Below are positions 26,993 to 38,938 of a stretch of DNA of 64,000 nt, piece by piece (within the stretch, counting starts at the first letter, position 1; every line of letters starts with the position of its first letter). Below the pieces are notes generated by a model. That model was given only the letters and a program-made list of their open reading frames with translations. It was not told the DNA's origin and made no database searches. The position numbers and the translations under genes are program-made. Source of the stretch: Streptomyces marianii (GTDB taxonomy: Bacteria > Actinomycetota > Actinomycetes > Streptomycetales > Streptomycetaceae); assembly GCF_005795905.1 (NCBI RefSeq), contig NZ_VAWE01000001.1:6375001-6439000 (forward strand), given 5' to 3'.

Positions 26993-28276
26993 TCAGGAGC
27001 CGACCGGGGCCCTGTCGCGGTCGGACCGGGCCGGAAGCGCCCGCCGGCCCCTGCGTCGTCGCGGGACGACCGTGCTCGTCCAGAGGCGGCGGCACGCCAG
27101 CAGCGCGGCCGCGACCAGGAGGCCGTTGCGGGCCGCGAGGACCGCGATCCCCTCGGGGTCGCTCGCGACCACCTTGTCGAACCAGACGGGGAACTCCAGG
27201 AAGGTGAGCCCCGTCGCCACCAGCACCAGCAGGCTCGGCAGGGCCATCCGGCCCGACCGGAAGGCGAGGCAGACCGCGGCCAGCCCGAGCAGCCAGACCA
27301 GGTACTGGGGGCTGATCACGCGGCTCGTGGTCGTGAAGAGGAGCACGGCCGTGAACGCCGCTTCCGCGGGCGTCGCGGCGGAGAACTCCGACGCCCGCAG
27401 CCGCCACAGCGCCAGCCAGCCGAAAGCCGCTGCCGTGAGACCCAGCGCCACGCCGCTGACCAGGGGGACGTACGGGCCGAGGAACTCGACCGAACCGTAG
27501 TTCAGCAGGACCTGCCCCTCCCAGCCGAAATGCCGTGCCACGTGGAAGACGAGCGCGCCCAGCGACTCGACCTCGGTGCCCCGGTCCCGCTGGAAGCCCA
27601 GGAACGCCAGGGCCCCGGGCATCGACACGGTGAGGACCAGCAGCAGGGTCGCCGCCGTGACCGTCGCGGCGACCCAGGCCCGTCTCTGCCGCAGCCCGGC
27701 CAGCAGCAGCACCGGCCACACCTTCAGCATCGCCCCGAACCCGGCCAGCGCCCCGGCGATCCCGGGCCGGCGGGCGGCGGCCAAGAGCGCGGCGACCGCG
27801 ACCGCGGTCACCATCAGGTCGTAGCGGGCGTACGCCGTCGGACCCAGCAGCGGCACCCCCGCGATCCAGAACCACATCCCCCTCGTCGATCTGCCGGGCC
27901 GCCGCCCCGCGTAGTGCAGCAGCCCCAGGACCACCGCGTCGCAGACCAGGGCCAGCACGAAGAAGGCGCGGACGTAGTCCAGGAACGGCAGCATGCCGGG
28001 GGACAGGATCGCCAGGGCGGCCGCGGGCGGGTACTGCCAGGTGACGTCGTCCAGCGGATACGTGCCGGTCCTCAGCACCTCGTACCAGCCCCGGTAGATC
28101 ACCGCGACGTCGCTGGTCACGTCGGGACCCCGGACGGGGAGGACCTTCAGCACCCAGAGCAGCAGCAGCGCCCTGGTGAGGGCGAAGGCCGCGACGGCCG
28201 CGGTCACGGAGAACCCGGACGCGGAGGGTCTCGCCGCGGCGCCGCCCGCCGCGGCGGAACGCCCTGTGCCTTTCAT
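26993..28276 (-). CDS. GT87-family polyprenyl-phosphate mannosyltransferase
   Basis: This 427-residue integral membrane protein has about ten hydrophobic segments. GT87 enzymes use polyprenyl-phosphate-mannose to add alpha-1,2-mannose to lipoglycans outside the cell. Features consistent with GT-C folds are an early acidic loop (VTSDVAVIYRGWYEVL) and SRVISPQYLVWLLG. It is divergent from a PimB'-type transferase, which favours a phosphatidylinositol-mannoside or lipomannan pathway; a similar pairing occurs near Rv2181/Rv2188c in mycobacteria. The acceptor is inferred. Confidence 0.85.
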   Translation of the reverse strand: MKGTGRSAAAGGAAARPSASGFSVTAAVAAFALTRALLLLWVLKVLPVRGPDVTSDVAVIYRGWYEVLRTGTYPLDDVTWQYPPAAALAILSPGMLPFLDYVRAFFVLALVCDAVVLGLLHYAGRRPGRSTRGMWFWIAGVPLLGPTAYARYDLMVTAVAVAALLAAARRPGIAGALAGFGAMLKVWPVLLLAGLRQRRAWVAATVTAATLLLVLTVSMPGALAFLGFQRDRGTEVESLGALVFHVARHFGWEGQVLLNYGSVEFLGPYVPLVSGVALGLTAAAFGWLALWRLRASEFSAATPAEAAFTAVLLFTTTSRVISPQYLVWLLGLAAVCLAFRSGRMALPSLLVLVATGLTFLEFPVWFDKVVASDPEGIAVLAARNGLLVAAALLACRRLWTSTVVPRRRRGRRALPARSDRDRAPVGS

Positions 28277-28412
28277 GATCACCCCGTGCCGCTCGATCGG
28301 TCCCGTGCCCTGTGCACCGTCCCCGCCGCCGTGCCGGGCCCGGCTGTCATGATGCCGGTCACGCCGGTCCGCCCGCGATGGGACGCGGCCGCCGTTGGTA
28401 CTGTCGGCGGCG

Positions 28413-29555
28413 ATGGACAAGACCCTCGTCGTGACCAACGACTTCCCGCCGCGCCCCGGTGGCATCCAGGCGTTCCTCCACAACATGGCGCTGCGCCTGG
28501 ACCCCGAACATATCGTCGTCTACGCCTCCACCTGGAAGCACGGTCGACAAGGGGCGGAGGCGACGGCCGCGTTCGACGCCGAGCAGCCGTTCACGGTCGT
28601 CCGCGACCGGACGACGATGCTGCTGCCCACCCCGCGCGTCACCCGGCGCGCGGTGGGGCTGCTGCGGGAGCACGGGTGCACGTCGGTGTGGTTCGGGGCC
28701 GCCGCCCCGCTCGGGCTGATGGCTCCCGCGCTGCGGCGCGCGGGTGCGCGGCGTCTCGTCGCGACGGCGCACGGCCACGAGGCTGGGTGGGCCCAGCTGC
28801 CCGGATCCCGGCGACTGCTGCGCCGGATCGGCGAGGGCACGGACACGATCACCTACCTCGGCGAGTACACGCGCTCGCGGATCGCCGCCGCGCTGACGCC
28901 CGAGGCGGCCGGGCGGATGGTGCAACTGCCGCCGGGCGTCGACGAGAAGACCTTCCATCCGGGCTCGGGTGGCGAGGCGGTGCGCGAACGGCTCGGGCTC
29001 ACCGACCGCCCGGTGGTCGTCTGCGTCTCCCGGCTGGTGCCCCGCAAGGGCCAGGACACCCTGATCCGGGCCATGCCCGCGATCCTCGCGAAGGTGCCGG
29101 ACGCGGTGCTGCTGGTCGTCGGCGGCGGGCCCTACGAGAAGGACCTGCGGAGGCTCGCCGGGACCACCGGCGTGGCGGCCTCCGTCCGCTTCACCGGGGC
29201 GGTCCCGTGGGAGGAACTGCCCGCGCACTACGGCGCCGGCGACGTGTTCGCGATGCCGTGCCGCACCCGCCGCGGCGGGCTGGACGTCGAGGGCCTCGGC
29301 ATCGTCTACCTGGAGGCGTCGGCGACGGGCCTCCCGGTCGTCGCCGGCGACTCCGGCGGCGCGCCGGACGCGGTGCTCGACGGCGAGACGGGCTGGGTCG
29401 TGCGCGGCGGCTCCCCGGAGGAGTCCGCGGACCGCGTCGTCACCCTGCTCCAGGACCCCGACCTGCGCCGCCGCATGGGCGAGCGGGGTCGCGACTGGGT
29501 CGAGGAACGCTGGCGCTGGGACCTCCTGGCGGACCGGCTCCGGGAGCTGCTGTAA
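28413..29555 (+). CDS. pimB: GT4 mannosyltransferase, PimB'-like
   Basis: PimB' adds the second mannose from GDP-mannose to phosphatidylinositol monomannoside on the cytoplasmic face. The 380-residue protein has the family start TNDFPPRPGGIQ, GT-B fold domains, and the donor-site GGLDVEGLGIVYLEA carrying the EX7E motif. ATG at 28413 is preferred to a TTG 18 bases upstream. Its position next to fadD and an NlpC/P60 pair matches Rv2188c. Another GT4 role cannot be excluded, but the motif set fits PimB' well. Confidence 0.9.
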   Translation: MDKTLVVTNDFPPRPGGIQAFLHNMALRLDPEHIVVYASTWKHGRQGAEATAAFDAEQPFTVVRDRTTMLLPTPRVTRRAVGLLREHGCTSVWFGAAAPLGLMAPALRRAGARRLVATAHGHEAGWAQLPGSRRLLRRIGEGTDTITYLGEYTRSRIAAALTPEAAGRMVQLPPGVDEKTFHPGSGGEAVRERLGLTDRPVVVCVSRLVPRKGQDTLIRAMPAILAKVPDAVLLVVGGGPYEKDLRRLAGTTGVAASVRFTGAVPWEELPAHYGAGDVFAMPCRTRRGGLDVEGLGIVYLEASATGLPVVAGDSGGAPDAVLDGETGWVVRGGSPEESADRVVTLLQDPDLRRRMGERGRDWVEERWRWDLLADRLRELL

Positions 29556-29689
29556 GCCGGGCGACGCCGGCGACCCGGGCGGCATCGTCCGGACGACCGG
29601 GCGGACGTCCCCCGAGCCCGTGACCTTCCTCGCAGTGTCCGGTTCGGGCTCGTGGCCTCCGCGGCCCGGTATGACTCCTTGCCCCTGTC

Positions 29690-29927
29690 CTTGATGATCC
29701 GGGGGGTGCTGTCGCCGGTCCCGGCGCCGCCGGATGGTCGCTGACCGGAAGCGTGTCCGCCGGCAGGCAGGGCTGTGCAAAGTGGCTGCCGATCTCCGGT
29801 GCCCGGGCGGGCCACCGGCAGTGACTCCGGGGAGGGAAAGCCCGGTGACCGGCAACGACCTCACCTCGATAGACGTGTTCCGCGCCCTGGACGTGGGCAA
29901 GTCCACCCACCACGGCACGGCCCGGGC
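29690..29927 (+). mobile_element. IS110-family element, left-end remnant
   Basis: About 155 bp of noncoding DNA is followed by the first 27 codons of an IS110-type transposase, then cut off by a tandem array. In IS110-group elements the noncoding left end encodes the bridge RNA that guides recombination. The stretch before the GTG at 29845 (with CCGGGCGGGCCACCGGCAG and GGGGAGGG) may be that region. The left boundary was not determined and no right end is visible. Confidence 0.6.
29845..29927 (+). pseudogene. IS110 transposase, N-terminal fragment
   Basis: GTG at 29845 follows GGGGAGGG and encodes VTGNDLTSIDVFRALDVGKS and then THHGTA. This is the start of an IS110 (DEDD) transposase, including the aspartate of the first RuvC-like strand (ALDVGK). 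After about 27 residues the frame runs into 31-bp repeats whose length breaks the frame, so no functional transposase can be made. More than 90 percent of the gene is missing. Confidence 0.72.
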
Positions 29928-30332
29928 CTGTTCTCGTGCTGGGACCGTGGGCTCGGGTCTGTTCTCGTGCTGGGACCGTGGGCTCGGGTCTGTTCTCGTG
30001 CTGGGACCGTGGGCTCGGGTCTGTTCTCGTGCTGGGACCGTGGGCTCGGGTCTGTTCTCGTGCTGGGACCGTGGGCTCGGGTCTGTTCTCGTGCTGGGAC
30101 CGTGGGCTCGGGTCTGTTCTCGCGCTGGGACCGTAGGCCCCGGGTCTGTTCTCGCGCTGGGACCGTAGGTCCGGGTCTGTTCTCGCGCTGGGACCGTAGG
30201 CCCCGGGCCTGCTCTCGTGCTGGGACCGTGGGCTCGGGCCTGTTCTCGCGCTGGGACCGTAGGTCCGGGTCTGTTCTCGCGCTGGGACCGTGGGCTCGGG
30301 CCCGTTCGCGCGCCGCGACCGTGGGGCCGCGC
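29928..30332. repeat. 31-bp tandem repeat array, about 12 units
   Basis: Twelve contiguous units of 31-32 bp run from 29928 to 30301, followed by one degenerate unit to 30332. A unit begins CTGTTCTCGTGCTGGGACC and ends GTGGGCTCGGGT. Units 1-6 are identical; later ones carry GCGCTGGG and TAGGTCC or TAGGCCCC variants. There are no spacers, so it is not CRISPR. The period is not a multiple of three, and no gene spans it. The 30333-30468 remainder holds nothing recognised except a repeated CGCCCGCGGCGCG. Confidence 0.95.
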
Positions 30333-30447
30333 CGCTCGGACCCGCCCGCGGCGCGTTCGGACACTCGCACGGTCCCGGCCGCATCCGCCCGCCCGCGGCG
30401 CGAACCGCCCTCTTGCGTCGCGCGAAAAAGCTCCGCGCAGCGGATAG

Positions 30448-33905
<3,458 letters not shown>

Positions 33906-34142
33906 GACTGCTGCTCCTCATCGGGCGCCGGCGCCACGGCTCTGTGTGAACGCACCGGGGACTGCCCGGACGTTACCCATCAGTACTCAGTTCCGGATAG
34001 GGGGTCCCGGCCAGATGTTCCCTGCGTCACACCTGTGTGCCGCACCATCGCGAACACTATTCCACCAGCCGGACGACTCGGAAGTAACCGCAGGTCCGGT
34101 GCCCTCTACTAGGAATCGGGCGACCACTCTAGGGTGATCGGC

Positions 34143-34904
34143 ATGCGAGTCCATGTGGTCAGTGATGTGCACGGCAACACGACGGATCTGGCCAGGGCGG
34201 GAACCGGCGCCGACGCCCTGATCTGCCTCGGCGACCTGGTGCTCTTCCTCGACTACGCCGACCACTCGCGCGGCATCTTCCCCGATCTCTTCGGGGTCGA
34301 GAACGCGGACAGGATCGTGGAGCTGCGCACGGCACGGCGCTTCGAGGAGGCCCGGGAGTTCGGCCGCAGCCTGTGGGCGGGCCTCGACAGGGACGCCGTG
34401 ATCCTCGAGGCGGTGCGCAAGCAGTACAGCGAGCTGTTCGCCGCCTTCCCCACTCCGACGTACGCCACCTACGGCAACGTCGACGTCCCGGCCCTCTGGC
34501 CGGAGTACGTGCGTCCGGGCACCACCGTCCTCGACGGTGAGCGGATCGAGCTGGACGGGCTCGTGTTCGGCTTCGTCGGCGGCGGGCTGCGTTCCCCCAT
34601 GCGCACCCCCTTCGAGATCTCCGACGAGGAGTACGCGGCCAAGGTCGAGGCGCTCGGCGAGGTCGACGTCCTGTGCTCGCACATCCCGCCGGAGGTGCCG
34701 GAACTGACGTACGACACGGTCGCCCGCCGCTTCGAGCGCGGCAGCACGGCCCTGCTCGACGCCATCCGCCGGACCCGGCCCCGGTACTCCCTCTTCGGGC
34801 ACGTGCACCAGCCGCTGGCGCGGCGCATGCGGATCGGCGCGACCGAGTGCGTGAACGTCGGGCACTTCGCGGCGACGGGGCGGCCCTGGGCCCTGGAATG
34901 GTGA
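34143..34904 (+). CDS. Calcineurin-like metallophosphoesterase
   Basis: The 253-residue cytosolic protein has the full dimetal set: DVHGN near the N-terminus, CLGDLV, YGNVD, CSHIPPE and GHVH. Such enzymes hydrolyse phosphomonoesters or diesters. ATG at 34143 is preferred to GTG 34134. It is divergent from fadD and followed by an SRPBCC gene. The substrate cannot be deduced. Confidence 0.9.
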   Translation: MRVHVVSDVHGNTTDLARAGTGADALICLGDLVLFLDYADHSRGIFPDLFGVENADRIVELRTARRFEEAREFGRSLWAGLDRDAVILEAVRKQYSELFAAFPTPTYATYGNVDVPALWPEYVRPGTTVLDGERIELDGLVFGFVGGGLRSPMRTPFEISDEEYAAKVEALGEVDVLCSHIPPEVPELTYDTVARRFERGSTALLDAIRRTRPRYSLFGHVHQPLARRMRIGATECVNVGHFAATGRPWALEW

Positions 34905-34969
34905 CCGCCCGCGTCACGGTAGATTGCACACCGCAACCCCGTCCGGCGTTCACTGGAGGAGCCACGGCG

Positions 34970-35419
34970 ATGGCGGAACACACCAGCTCGAGCATCACCA
35001 TCGACGCGGCCCCGGCCGATGTGATGGGGGTGATCTCCGACTTCGCGCGCTACCCGGAGTGGACCGGAGAGGTGAAGCAGACGGAGGTCCTGGAGAAGGA
35101 CGACCAGGGCCGCGCGCTCCAGGTCCGGCTGGTGCTCGACGCCGGCGCGATCAAGGACGACCACGTCCTCGCCTACACCTGGACCGGGGACGACAAGGTC
35201 TCCTGGACGCTGGTCAAGTCCCAGATGCTGCGCGCGCTGGACGGCTCGTACGCGCTGACGCCGGTCGCCGGCGGGGAGCGGACCGAGGTCACGTACCAAC
35301 TGACCGTCGACGTCAAGATCCCCATGCTCGGGATGATCAAGCGCAAGGCGGAGAAGGTCATCATCGACCGCGCCCTGGCCGGTCTGAAGAAGCGCGTCGA
35401 GTCCGGTCCGAAGGGCTGA
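34970..35419 (+). CDS. SRPBCC (START-like) family protein
   Basis: The 149-residue protein has the helix-grip sequence pattern: ITIDAAPADVMGVISDFARYPEW at the start, then beta strands, and a C-terminal helix with LAGLKKRVES. SRPBCC proteins bind hydrophobic ligands. ATG at 34970 follows GGAGGAG. It ends 12 bases before the ArsA-like ATPase gene; the same pair occurs as Rv2185c/Rv2184c in mycobacteria. The ligand is unknown. Confidence 0.92.
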   Translation: MAEHTSSSITIDAAPADVMGVISDFARYPEWTGEVKQTEVLEKDDQGRALQVRLVLDAGAIKDDHVLAYTWTGDDKVSWTLVKSQMLRALDGSYALTPVAGGERTEVTYQLTVDVKIPMLGMIKRKAEKVIIDRALAGLKKRVESGPKG

Positions 35420-35431
35420 AGCCGACCCTCC

Positions 35432-36763
35432 ATGCGCACCGTTTTCGTCACCGGCACCGGCGGGGCCGGCCGGAGCACCGTCGCGGCCGCCCTCGCCCTT
35501 GCCGGGGCGCGGCGGGGCGAACGGGTCCTGCTGCTGTCCGACGAGCCCTCCGAGGCGCTGACCGGCACGGGGCCCGCAGCCGCCGGCCCGGACCCTTCGG
35601 GGCCGGGCTCCGCGGACTCAGGTGCCGTCGGCCCGGATCCTTCGGGGCCGGGCTCCGCGGACTCAGGTGCGGTCGGCCCGGATCCTTCGGGATCGGGCTC
35701 CGCAGCCGCCGGTCCGGGCAGGACGGGACCGGGCGGGGCGGACACCCCTGTGCCCGGCCCCACCGTCGTCCGCGTCGACTCGGGCACCGACTTCCGCCAC
35801 GAGTTCCTCACCTTCCAGGAGCGGGCCGGGGCGGCGCTCGACCTGCTCGGGGCAGTGCCCTTCGAGGACGGCGAGCTGACGGAGCTTCCGGGCAGCGAGC
35901 AGTTCGCGCTGCTGCGCGCCCTCAGACACGCCGCCGGGAGCGGCCACGACCTGCTGGTCGTCGACCTTCCGCCGGTGCGCCGGGCCGTCGCCCTGCTCGC
36001 CCTGCCCGAGCAGCTGCGCCGCTACCTCCGCCGGCTGCTCCCCGCGGAGCGCCAGGCCGCCCGCTCGCTGCGCCCCGTGCTCGCCCAGCTCGCGGGAGTG
36101 CCGATGCCCGCGCAGTGGCTCTTCGAGACGGCCGCCCGGTGGGACGAGGAACTGGCCGCCGTCCAGGCCCTGGTCGAGAGCCCCGACACCTCGGTCCGCC
36201 TGGTCGCCGAACCCGGCTCCGAGGCCGCGGACCACGCCCTGCGCACGGCCCGGCTCGGCCTCGCCCTGCACGGGCCGGCCCCGGACATGGTGATCGCGAA
36301 CCGGATCGTCCCGGTCGGCTCGTCCGACCCGTTCCTCGGTGCCCTCTCGGGGCGCCAGCAGAGCGCGCTCAAGGGCTGGCGCGAGGAGTTCGGCGCCGTA
36401 CCGGTCCGGGAGGTGCCGCACGCCGGTCGTGACCCCCGGCAGCCCGGCGAACTCGCGCAGCTGCTCGACGGGCCCGCAGGCAGCACCGCCCGAGCCGTCG
36501 CGGGGAACCCCTGGACGGTGGAGGACCGCCGGGCGGAGGACGGTGTGCTCGTCTGGCGGCTGCCGCTGCCTGGAGCCACCAAGGACCGCCTCCAGCTGGT
36601 CCGCAGGGACGACGAACTCTTCCTGACCGTGGGCCCGTTCCGCCGCATCCTGCTCCTGCCGTCCGTGCTGCGCCGCTGCACCGTCAGCGGTGCCGCGCTC
36701 CGGGACGGCGAGCTCCGCATCCGTTTCGAGCCCGACCCCGGACTCTGGCCGCGGGGTCGCTGA
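35432..36763 (+). CDS. ArsA/Get3-like ATPase with altered P-loop
   Basis: The 443-residue protein resembles ArsA-family ATPases but the deviant Walker A, normally GKGGVGKS/T, is GTGGAGRST here: both signature lysines are replaced. Later motifs (VVDLPPVRR, VIANRIVP) and a C-terminal small beta domain (about 370-440, ArsA_HSP20-like) remain. A Pro/Gly/Ser region at about residues 48-110 contains three 15-residue repeats. It follows the SRPBCC gene by 12 bases. It may bind but not hydrolyse nucleotide. Function in the cell is unknown; anion export is unlikely as no ArsB is near. Confidence 0.85.
   Translation: MRTVFVTGTGGAGRSTVAAALALAGARRGERVLLLSDEPSEALTGTGPAAAGPDPSGPGSADSGAVGPDPSGPGSADSGAVGPDPSGSGSAAAGPGRTGPGGADTPVPGPTVVRVDSGTDFRHEFLTFQERAGAALDLLGAVPFEDGELTELPGSEQFALLRALRHAAGSGHDLLVVDLPPVRRAVALLALPEQLRRYLRRLLPAERQAARSLRPVLAQLAGVPMPAQWLFETAARWDEELAAVQALVESPDTSVRLVAEPGSEAADHALRTARLGLALHGPAPDMVIANRIVPVGSSDPFLGALSGRQQSALKGWREEFGAVPVREVPHAGRDPRQPGELAQLLDGPAGSTARAVAGNPWTVEDRRAEDGVLVWRLPLPGATKDRLQLVRRDDELFLTVGPFRRILLLPSVLRRCTVSGAALRDGELRIRFEPDPGLWPRGR
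35585..35719 (+). repeat. Three 45-bp in-frame repeats within the ArsA-like gene
   Basis: Units at 35585, 35630 and 35675 encode GPDPSGPGSADSGAV twice and a diverged third copy. The period keeps the frame, so copy number can vary without breaking the protein. Confidence 0.9.
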
Positions 36764-36821
36764 ACGGTCGCCCCCCGTTCGGGTACCGTCGACGTACGAG
36801 GCACTTTCCGAGGAGTACGCC

Positions 36822-37277
36822 ATGAGCGATCCCACCGAACGTCCCGCCGTCGACGCCGACGCCTGGGCGACGGCGTGCGCCGAGGACCTGGAGGAGGAGC
36901 GGGCCCGCCGCAGCGAGCGGTACGGGCAGCAGGCCACCGGTACCGCGGGCGAGGAGTTCCGCAAGCTGCTGGACGCGGTCGCGGACAAGATGTCGTCGCT
37001 GCAGAACCCGCTGCTCGGCCTCGCCGGGCAGGGGGCCGTGCAGCAGCTGATCAGCCAGGCGAAGTCGGCCGTCGAGCCGGTCATCGAGCGCAACCCGCAG
37101 GTCTTCGACCATCTCACCGCCGCGGGCAACGAGCTGCTGGCCGCGTACCGCTCCGCCGTGGAAGGCCATGAGCGCCGCTGGACCCGGAACGAGCCGTCCG
37201 CAGGGGCCGACGGCACAGCCCGCCGGGACCGGCCGGATGAGGGCCCCGGCCCGAGCGAGAAGATCGACCTGGACTGA
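36822..37277 (+). CDS. DUF5304-like small acidic protein
   Basis: The 151-residue protein is mainly helical and acidic with a charged, disordered tail (from about residue 120). I recognise it as the family usually seen just before glucokinase in Streptomyces. No catalytic motif is visible. ATG at 36822 follows CGAGGAG. It ends 61 bases before glkA and may share its transcript. Confidence 0.82.
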   Translation: MSDPTERPAVDADAWATACAEDLEEERARRSERYGQQATGTAGEEFRKLLDAVADKMSSLQNPLLGLAGQGAVQQLISQAKSAVEPVIERNPQVFDHLTAAGNELLAAYRSAVEGHERRWTRNEPSAGADGTARRDRPDEGPGPSEKIDLD

Positions 37278-37338
37278 GGCCGGGACTGTCTCCGGTACGG
37301 TTGGCCATAGCGGGGCTCGACCGAAAACTGAGGGACAC

Positions 37339-38280
37339 ATGGGACTCACCATCGGCGTCGACATCGGCGGCACCAAGATCGCGGCCGGCGTGGTCGACGA
37401 AGAGGGCACCATCCTTGAGACGCACACGGTGCCCACTCCGCCGACCGCCGAGGGCATCGTGGACGCGATCTGCTCGGCCGTCACCGGAGCCGGTAAGGGG
37501 CACGACATCGAGGCGGTCGGCATCGGCGCCGCCGGCTACGTCGACGACAAGCGTGCCACCGTCCTCTTCGCACCGAACATCCAGTGGCGGCACGAGCCGC
37601 TGAAGGACAAGGTGGAGCAGCGCGTCAGCCTGCCGGTGGTCGTGGAGAACGACGCCAACGCGGCGGCCTGGGGCGAGTACCGATTCGGTGCCGGCCAGGG
37701 CCACAACGACGTCATCTGCATCACGCTCGGCACGGGCCTCGGCGGCGGCATCATCATCGGCAACAAACTGCGGCGCGGCCGTTTCGGCGTGGCGGCGGAG
37801 TTCGGCCACATCCGGGTCGTTCCCGACGGCCTGCTGTGCGGCTGCGGCAGCCAGGGCTGCTGGGAGCAGTACGCGTCCGGGCGCGCACTCGTCCGCTACG
37901 CCCGCCAGCGTGCCGCGGCGACCCCCGAGAACGCGGCGATCCTGCTCGGTCTCGGCGACGGCACCCCCGAGGGCATCGAGGGCAGGCACGTCAGCGAGGC
38001 GGCCCGGCAGGGCGACAAGGTCGCCGTCGACTCCTTCCGTGAGCTGGCCCGCTGGGCCGGCGCGGGCCTGGCGGACCTGGCCTCGCTGTTCGACCCCTCG
38101 GCGTTCATCGTCGGCGGCGGGGTGTCGGACGAGGGCGAGCTGGTGCTCGACCCGATCCGCAAGTCCTTCCGGCGGTGGCTGATCGGCGGACAGTGGCGCC
38201 CGCACGCCCAGGTGCTCGCGGCCCAACTCGGCAACAAGGCGGGCCTCGTCGGCGCGGCGGACCTCGCCCGCCAGGGCTGA
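37339..38280 (+). CDS. glkA: ROK-family glucokinase GlkA
   Basis: GlkA phosphorylates glucose with ATP and, in Streptomyces, takes part in carbon catabolite repression. The 313-residue protein has the phosphate motif DIGGTKIAAG, the catalytic VVENDANAAAWGE, and the ROK zinc motif CGCGSQGCWEQ. ATG at 37339 follows GAGGGA. It has no helix-turn-helix, so it is an enzyme rather than a ROK repressor. Four 125-bp repeats begin six bases after its stop. Confidence 0.97.
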   Translation: MGLTIGVDIGGTKIAAGVVDEEGTILETHTVPTPPTAEGIVDAICSAVTGAGKGHDIEAVGIGAAGYVDDKRATVLFAPNIQWRHEPLKDKVEQRVSLPVVVENDANAAAWGEYRFGAGQGHNDVICITLGTGLGGGIIIGNKLRRGRFGVAAEFGHIRVVPDGLLCGCGSQGCWEQYASGRALVRYARQRAAATPENAAILLGLGDGTPEGIEGRHVSEAARQGDKVAVDSFRELARWAGAGLADLASLFDPSAFIVGGGVSDEGELVLDPIRKSFRRWLIGGQWRPHAQVLAAQLGNKAGLVGAADLARQG

Positions 38281-38285
38281 CACCC

Positions 38286-38785
38286 ACCCTTCCGGCGCCT
38301 GCCACTCCTCCGGGGGCGGCGGGCGCCGCTTGTCGCTCCCGGGGCCGCGGTGGCGGAGCGCGGGCGGTGCGATCGCCGCGGTCCGCGGTCCGCCGTGCCC
38401 GGGGCCGGCCACCCTTCCGGCGCCTGCCACCCCTTCGGGGGCGGCGGGCGCCGCTTGTCGTTCCCGGGGCCGCGGTGGCGGAGCGCGGGCGGTGCGATCG
38501 CCGCGGTCCGCGGTCCGCCGTGCCCGGGGCCGGCCACCCTTCCGGCGCCTGCCACCCCTTCGGGGGCGGCGGGCGCCGCTTGTCGTTCCCGGGGCCGCGG
38601 TGGCGGAGCGCGGGCGGTGCGATCGCCGCGGTCCGCGGTCCGCCGTGCCCGGGGCCGGCCACCCTTCCGGCGCCTGCCACCCCTTCGGGGGCGGCGGGCG
38701 CCGCTTGTCGTTCCCGGGGCCGCGGTGGCGGAGCGCGGGCGGTGCGATCGCCGCGGTCCGCGGTCCGCCGTGCCCGGGGCCGGCC
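38286..38785. repeat. Four tandem 125-bp repeats after glkA
   Basis: Units begin at 38286, 38411, 38536 and 38661, each starting ACCCTTCCGGCGCC and ending GGGGCCGGCC. Copies 2-4 appear identical; the first has three or so changes. Each contains the palindrome GCGATCGC flanked by GGCGGA and TCCGCC. The period is not a multiple of three. Frames through it are not genes. The rest of the gap to 38938 holds the next promoter. Confidence 0.95.
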
Positions 38786-38938
38786 TTTGCGGGATCGGCT
38801 GCCCGGGGCGGCCCCTACGGGACCGGGCGGGACCGGGCGACCCGGTGCCGGCCACCGGCCGTACCACACGCCGCCCGTGCGGCGCGCCCGGTGTGCTGGG
38901 GCGGAGCAACGCGGCCCGGGCCGGATATCTTGAGGCCC

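Noticed and set aside
26563..27207. A cysteine-repeat protein on the plus strand
   Set aside because: The frame overlaps two supported genes out of phase and has no start signal; its repeats are explained by the 72-bp DNA duplication.
29734..30168. A protein-coding gene running through the 31-bp repeats
   Set aside because: Apart from the 27-codon transposase fragment the product is repeat-derived, and the unit length shifts frame; no family resemblance beyond the IS110 start.
29928..30332. CRISPR array
   Set aside because: Units are directly adjacent with no unique spacers, and no cas gene is present in the window.
33970..34000. MacR-type site around GTACTCAG upstream of fadD
   Set aside because: Only one half of the palindrome matches; the other half is absent.
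38330..38938. An N-terminal extension of the EEP-family protein through the 125-bp repeats
   Set aside because: The translation is repeat-derived and low-complexity; the family fold begins after ATG 38939.
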